A stretch of DNA of 6,953 bases, taken from NCBI GenBank assembly GCA_025353525.1, contig JANXOO010000903.1, positions 1 through 6,953 on the forward strand, given 5' to 3'. This document shows, in pieces, positions 5,780 to 6,953 of the stretch (positions are counted from its first letter, which is position 1; each line of letters opens with the position of its first letter). The DNA is from Schlesneria sp. Lineage in GTDB: Bacteria > Planctomycetota > Planctomycetia > Planctomycetales > Planctomycetaceae. The notes below the pieces were generated by a model that ran no database searches, was not told the origin of the DNA, and saw only the letters and a list, made by a program, of their open reading frames with translations. The translations under genes and the position numbers were made by a program.

Positions 5780-6953
5780 ATGTCTTCCAACCGAATTGCT
5801 CATTCCAGATCGCAACTGACACGGAAAGAGTTTCTTCAAGTCGGCTTTTCCGGAATGCTGGGATTGGGACTGACCGATTTCATCGCAGGACGGCAAGTTC
5901 GCGCAGAGTCGGAAAACCGCTCGCCACTTTTCGGCAAGGCAAAAGGCGTGATTCTGGTGTTCCTGACAGGAGCCCCCTCTCATCAGGACATCTGGGATTT
6001 GAAGCCCGAGGCACCAGTCGGGATCCGCGGTGACTATCTGCCGATCGATACGAACGTCCCCGGAATTCAAATTGGTCCGCATGTCCCGCGACTCGCACAG
6101 ATGGCGGACAAGTACGCGATCGTCCGTTCGATGACGCATGATCTGCCTGGTCATGAACAAGGGACGCACTTCGTCCTGACCGGTGTCAACCAGTTACCCC
6201 CTGGTGCATCACACATGGCCAGCCGCCATGACTGGCCATGTTATTCGGCCGGCCTTCAAGAACTGCGCCCTGTTGGCGATGGTTTGCCGACGGGAGTGAT
6301 GTTGCCGACCTATCTGAACAATGGATATGGATTTTCCGGTCAGACCGGTGGATTTATGGGCAGTCGCCTTGACCCCTGGCATGTGACCAAAGATCCCAAC
6401 GCGGCCAACTTTCAGCTTGATGAATTGACACTGCAGCAAGGCGTGACGATCCAGCGCGTGGATGACCGTCGCGCTCTGTTGTCAGAACTCGATAAACAAC
6501 GTCGCGATCTCGAGAACGTTTCCGCCGCGATACCACTCAGTCGTTCCCGGCAAGAAGCGTATCATTTGCTAAGTGCGGGTGGGCGCTTCCGCGAAGCGTT
6601 CGAAATGGACCGAGAGTCGAAAGAGATGCGCGATCGCTACGGGCGTCAAGCGTTCGGGCAATCGTTGCTATTGGCACGGCGGCTGGTCGAAGCCGGCATG
6701 CCAATCGTCCAGGCGAACATGGGTTCGATGAACAATTGGGATACGCACGGAAATAACTTCGGGCAATTAAAGGACCGCTTGCTGCCGCCGTTCGATCAGG
6801 GGCTTTCCGCTCTGTTGTCGGATTTGAGCGAGCGCGGGATGCTGGACGAGACTCTTGTGGTCGCCATCGGAGAGTTTGGCCGCACACCTCAGATCAATCC
6901 CGATGCGGGCCGTGACCATTGGTCGGGAGTCTTCTCGGCAGTCTTCGCAGGGG
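5780..6953 (+). CDS. DUF1501 protein, exported (3' end outside window)
   Basis: The frame opens at ATG 5780 and is unbroken for 391 codons to the window edge. It is a DUF1501 family protein, distantly related to the alkaline phosphatase/sulfatase fold; its biochemical role is not established. The N-terminus has a Tat-like motif, TRKEFLQ at residues 14-20, followed by the hydrophobic stretch VGFSGMLGLGLTDFIAG, as is usual for planctomycete DUF1501 proteins, but with Arg-Lys where most have Arg-Arg. Family landmarks are GAPSHQDIWDLKP at 64-76, SMTHDLPGHEQGTHF at 117-131, NWDTHG at 319-324, GEFGRTP at 364-370 and GRDHW at 377-381. Family members are usually about 430-490 residues, so most of the gene is present and perhaps 40-100 codons are missing. 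In planctomycetes these genes typically sit beside DUF1549/DUF1553 cytochrome-like genes; any such partner would lie to the right of this window. Confidence 0.93.
   Translation, partial: MSSNRIAHSRSQLTRKEFLQVGFSGMLGLGLTDFIAGRQVRAESENRSPLFGKAKGVILVFLTGAPSHQDIWDLKPEAPVGIRGDYLPIDTNVPGIQIGPHVPRLAQMADKYAIVRSMTHDLPGHEQGTHFVLTGVNQLPPGASHMASRHDWPCYSAGLQELRPVGDGLPTGVMLPTYLNNGYGFSGQTGGFMGSRLDPWHVTKDPNAANFQLDELTLQQGVTIQRVDDRRALLSELDKQRRDLENVSAAIPLSRSRQEAYHLLSAGGRFREAFEMDRESKEMRDRYGRQAFGQSLLLARRLVEAGMPIVQANMGSMNNWDTHGNNFGQLKDRLLPPFDQGLSALLSDLSERGMLDETLVVAIGEFGRTPQINPDAGRDHWSGVFSAVFAG
6213..6241. repeat. Perfect inverted repeat, 10-base arms, inside DUF1501 gene
   Basis: ACATGGCCAG at 6213-6222 and CTGGCCATGT at 6232-6241 are exact reverse complements separated by nine bases. 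The region encodes SHMASRHDWPCYS of the DUF1501 protein, so the pairing may simply follow from the coding sequence. A stem-loop could form in the mRNA, but there is no trailing T run, so it does not look like a terminator. Confidence 0.75.

Noticed and set aside
5756..6169. Open frame of 137 codons on the - strand over the start of the DUF1501 gene
   Set aside because: It overlaps the strongly supported DUF1501 coding frame and has no family features of its own.

Overview
The window looks like chromosomal DNA from a member of the Planctomycetota. The evidence is the gene content rather than any marker gene: a secreted DUF1501 protein, a secreted LamG-type protein, a WD40 repeat fragment of the kind common in that phylum, and a large FHA-FHA-ABC transporter. 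Base composition is moderately GC-rich and the spacing between genes is loose. The genus cannot be resolved from this sequence.

Left part (1-3773, + strand): the 3' portion of a gene for a polytopic membrane protein with an alpha-helical, TPR-like cytoplasmic part. It is followed 32 bases later by a complete 823-residue protein that fuses two FHA domains, an ABCG-type ATPase and a six-helix ABC-2 permease. The two probably form one transcription unit, a signal-responsive exporter and a membrane partner. The domain order matches that of the mycobacterial transporter Rv1747. The first FHA domain has lost the residues that normally read phosphothreonine; the second keeps them.

Middle (3774-4440): a scarred region. 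A WD40 gene on the - strand keeps only its last 130 codons and has no start. Beside it lies a stretch of about 260 bases with a run of ten C and a short + strand piece that resembles the N-terminus of a planctomycete integrase-type transposase, apparently frameshifted and decayed. I read this as the footprint of a past insertion or deletion.

Right part (4441-6953): a complete gene on the - strand for an exported LamG/concanavalin-like protein. A non-coding divergent intergenic region of about 410 bases follows. The + strand then carries a DUF1501 gene that opens at 5780 and runs off the right edge after 391 codons. In planctomycetes, DUF1501, LamG and WD40 modules often occur together in secreted or periplasmic gene sets of poorly known, possibly polymer-degrading role, so 3788-6953 may be a partly eroded example.

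I see no tRNA, rRNA, CRISPR array, riboswitch or intact mobile element. The most interesting points are the asymmetric FHA pair on the transporter and the eroded WD40/transposase junction. Nothing here amounts to a clearly new system.
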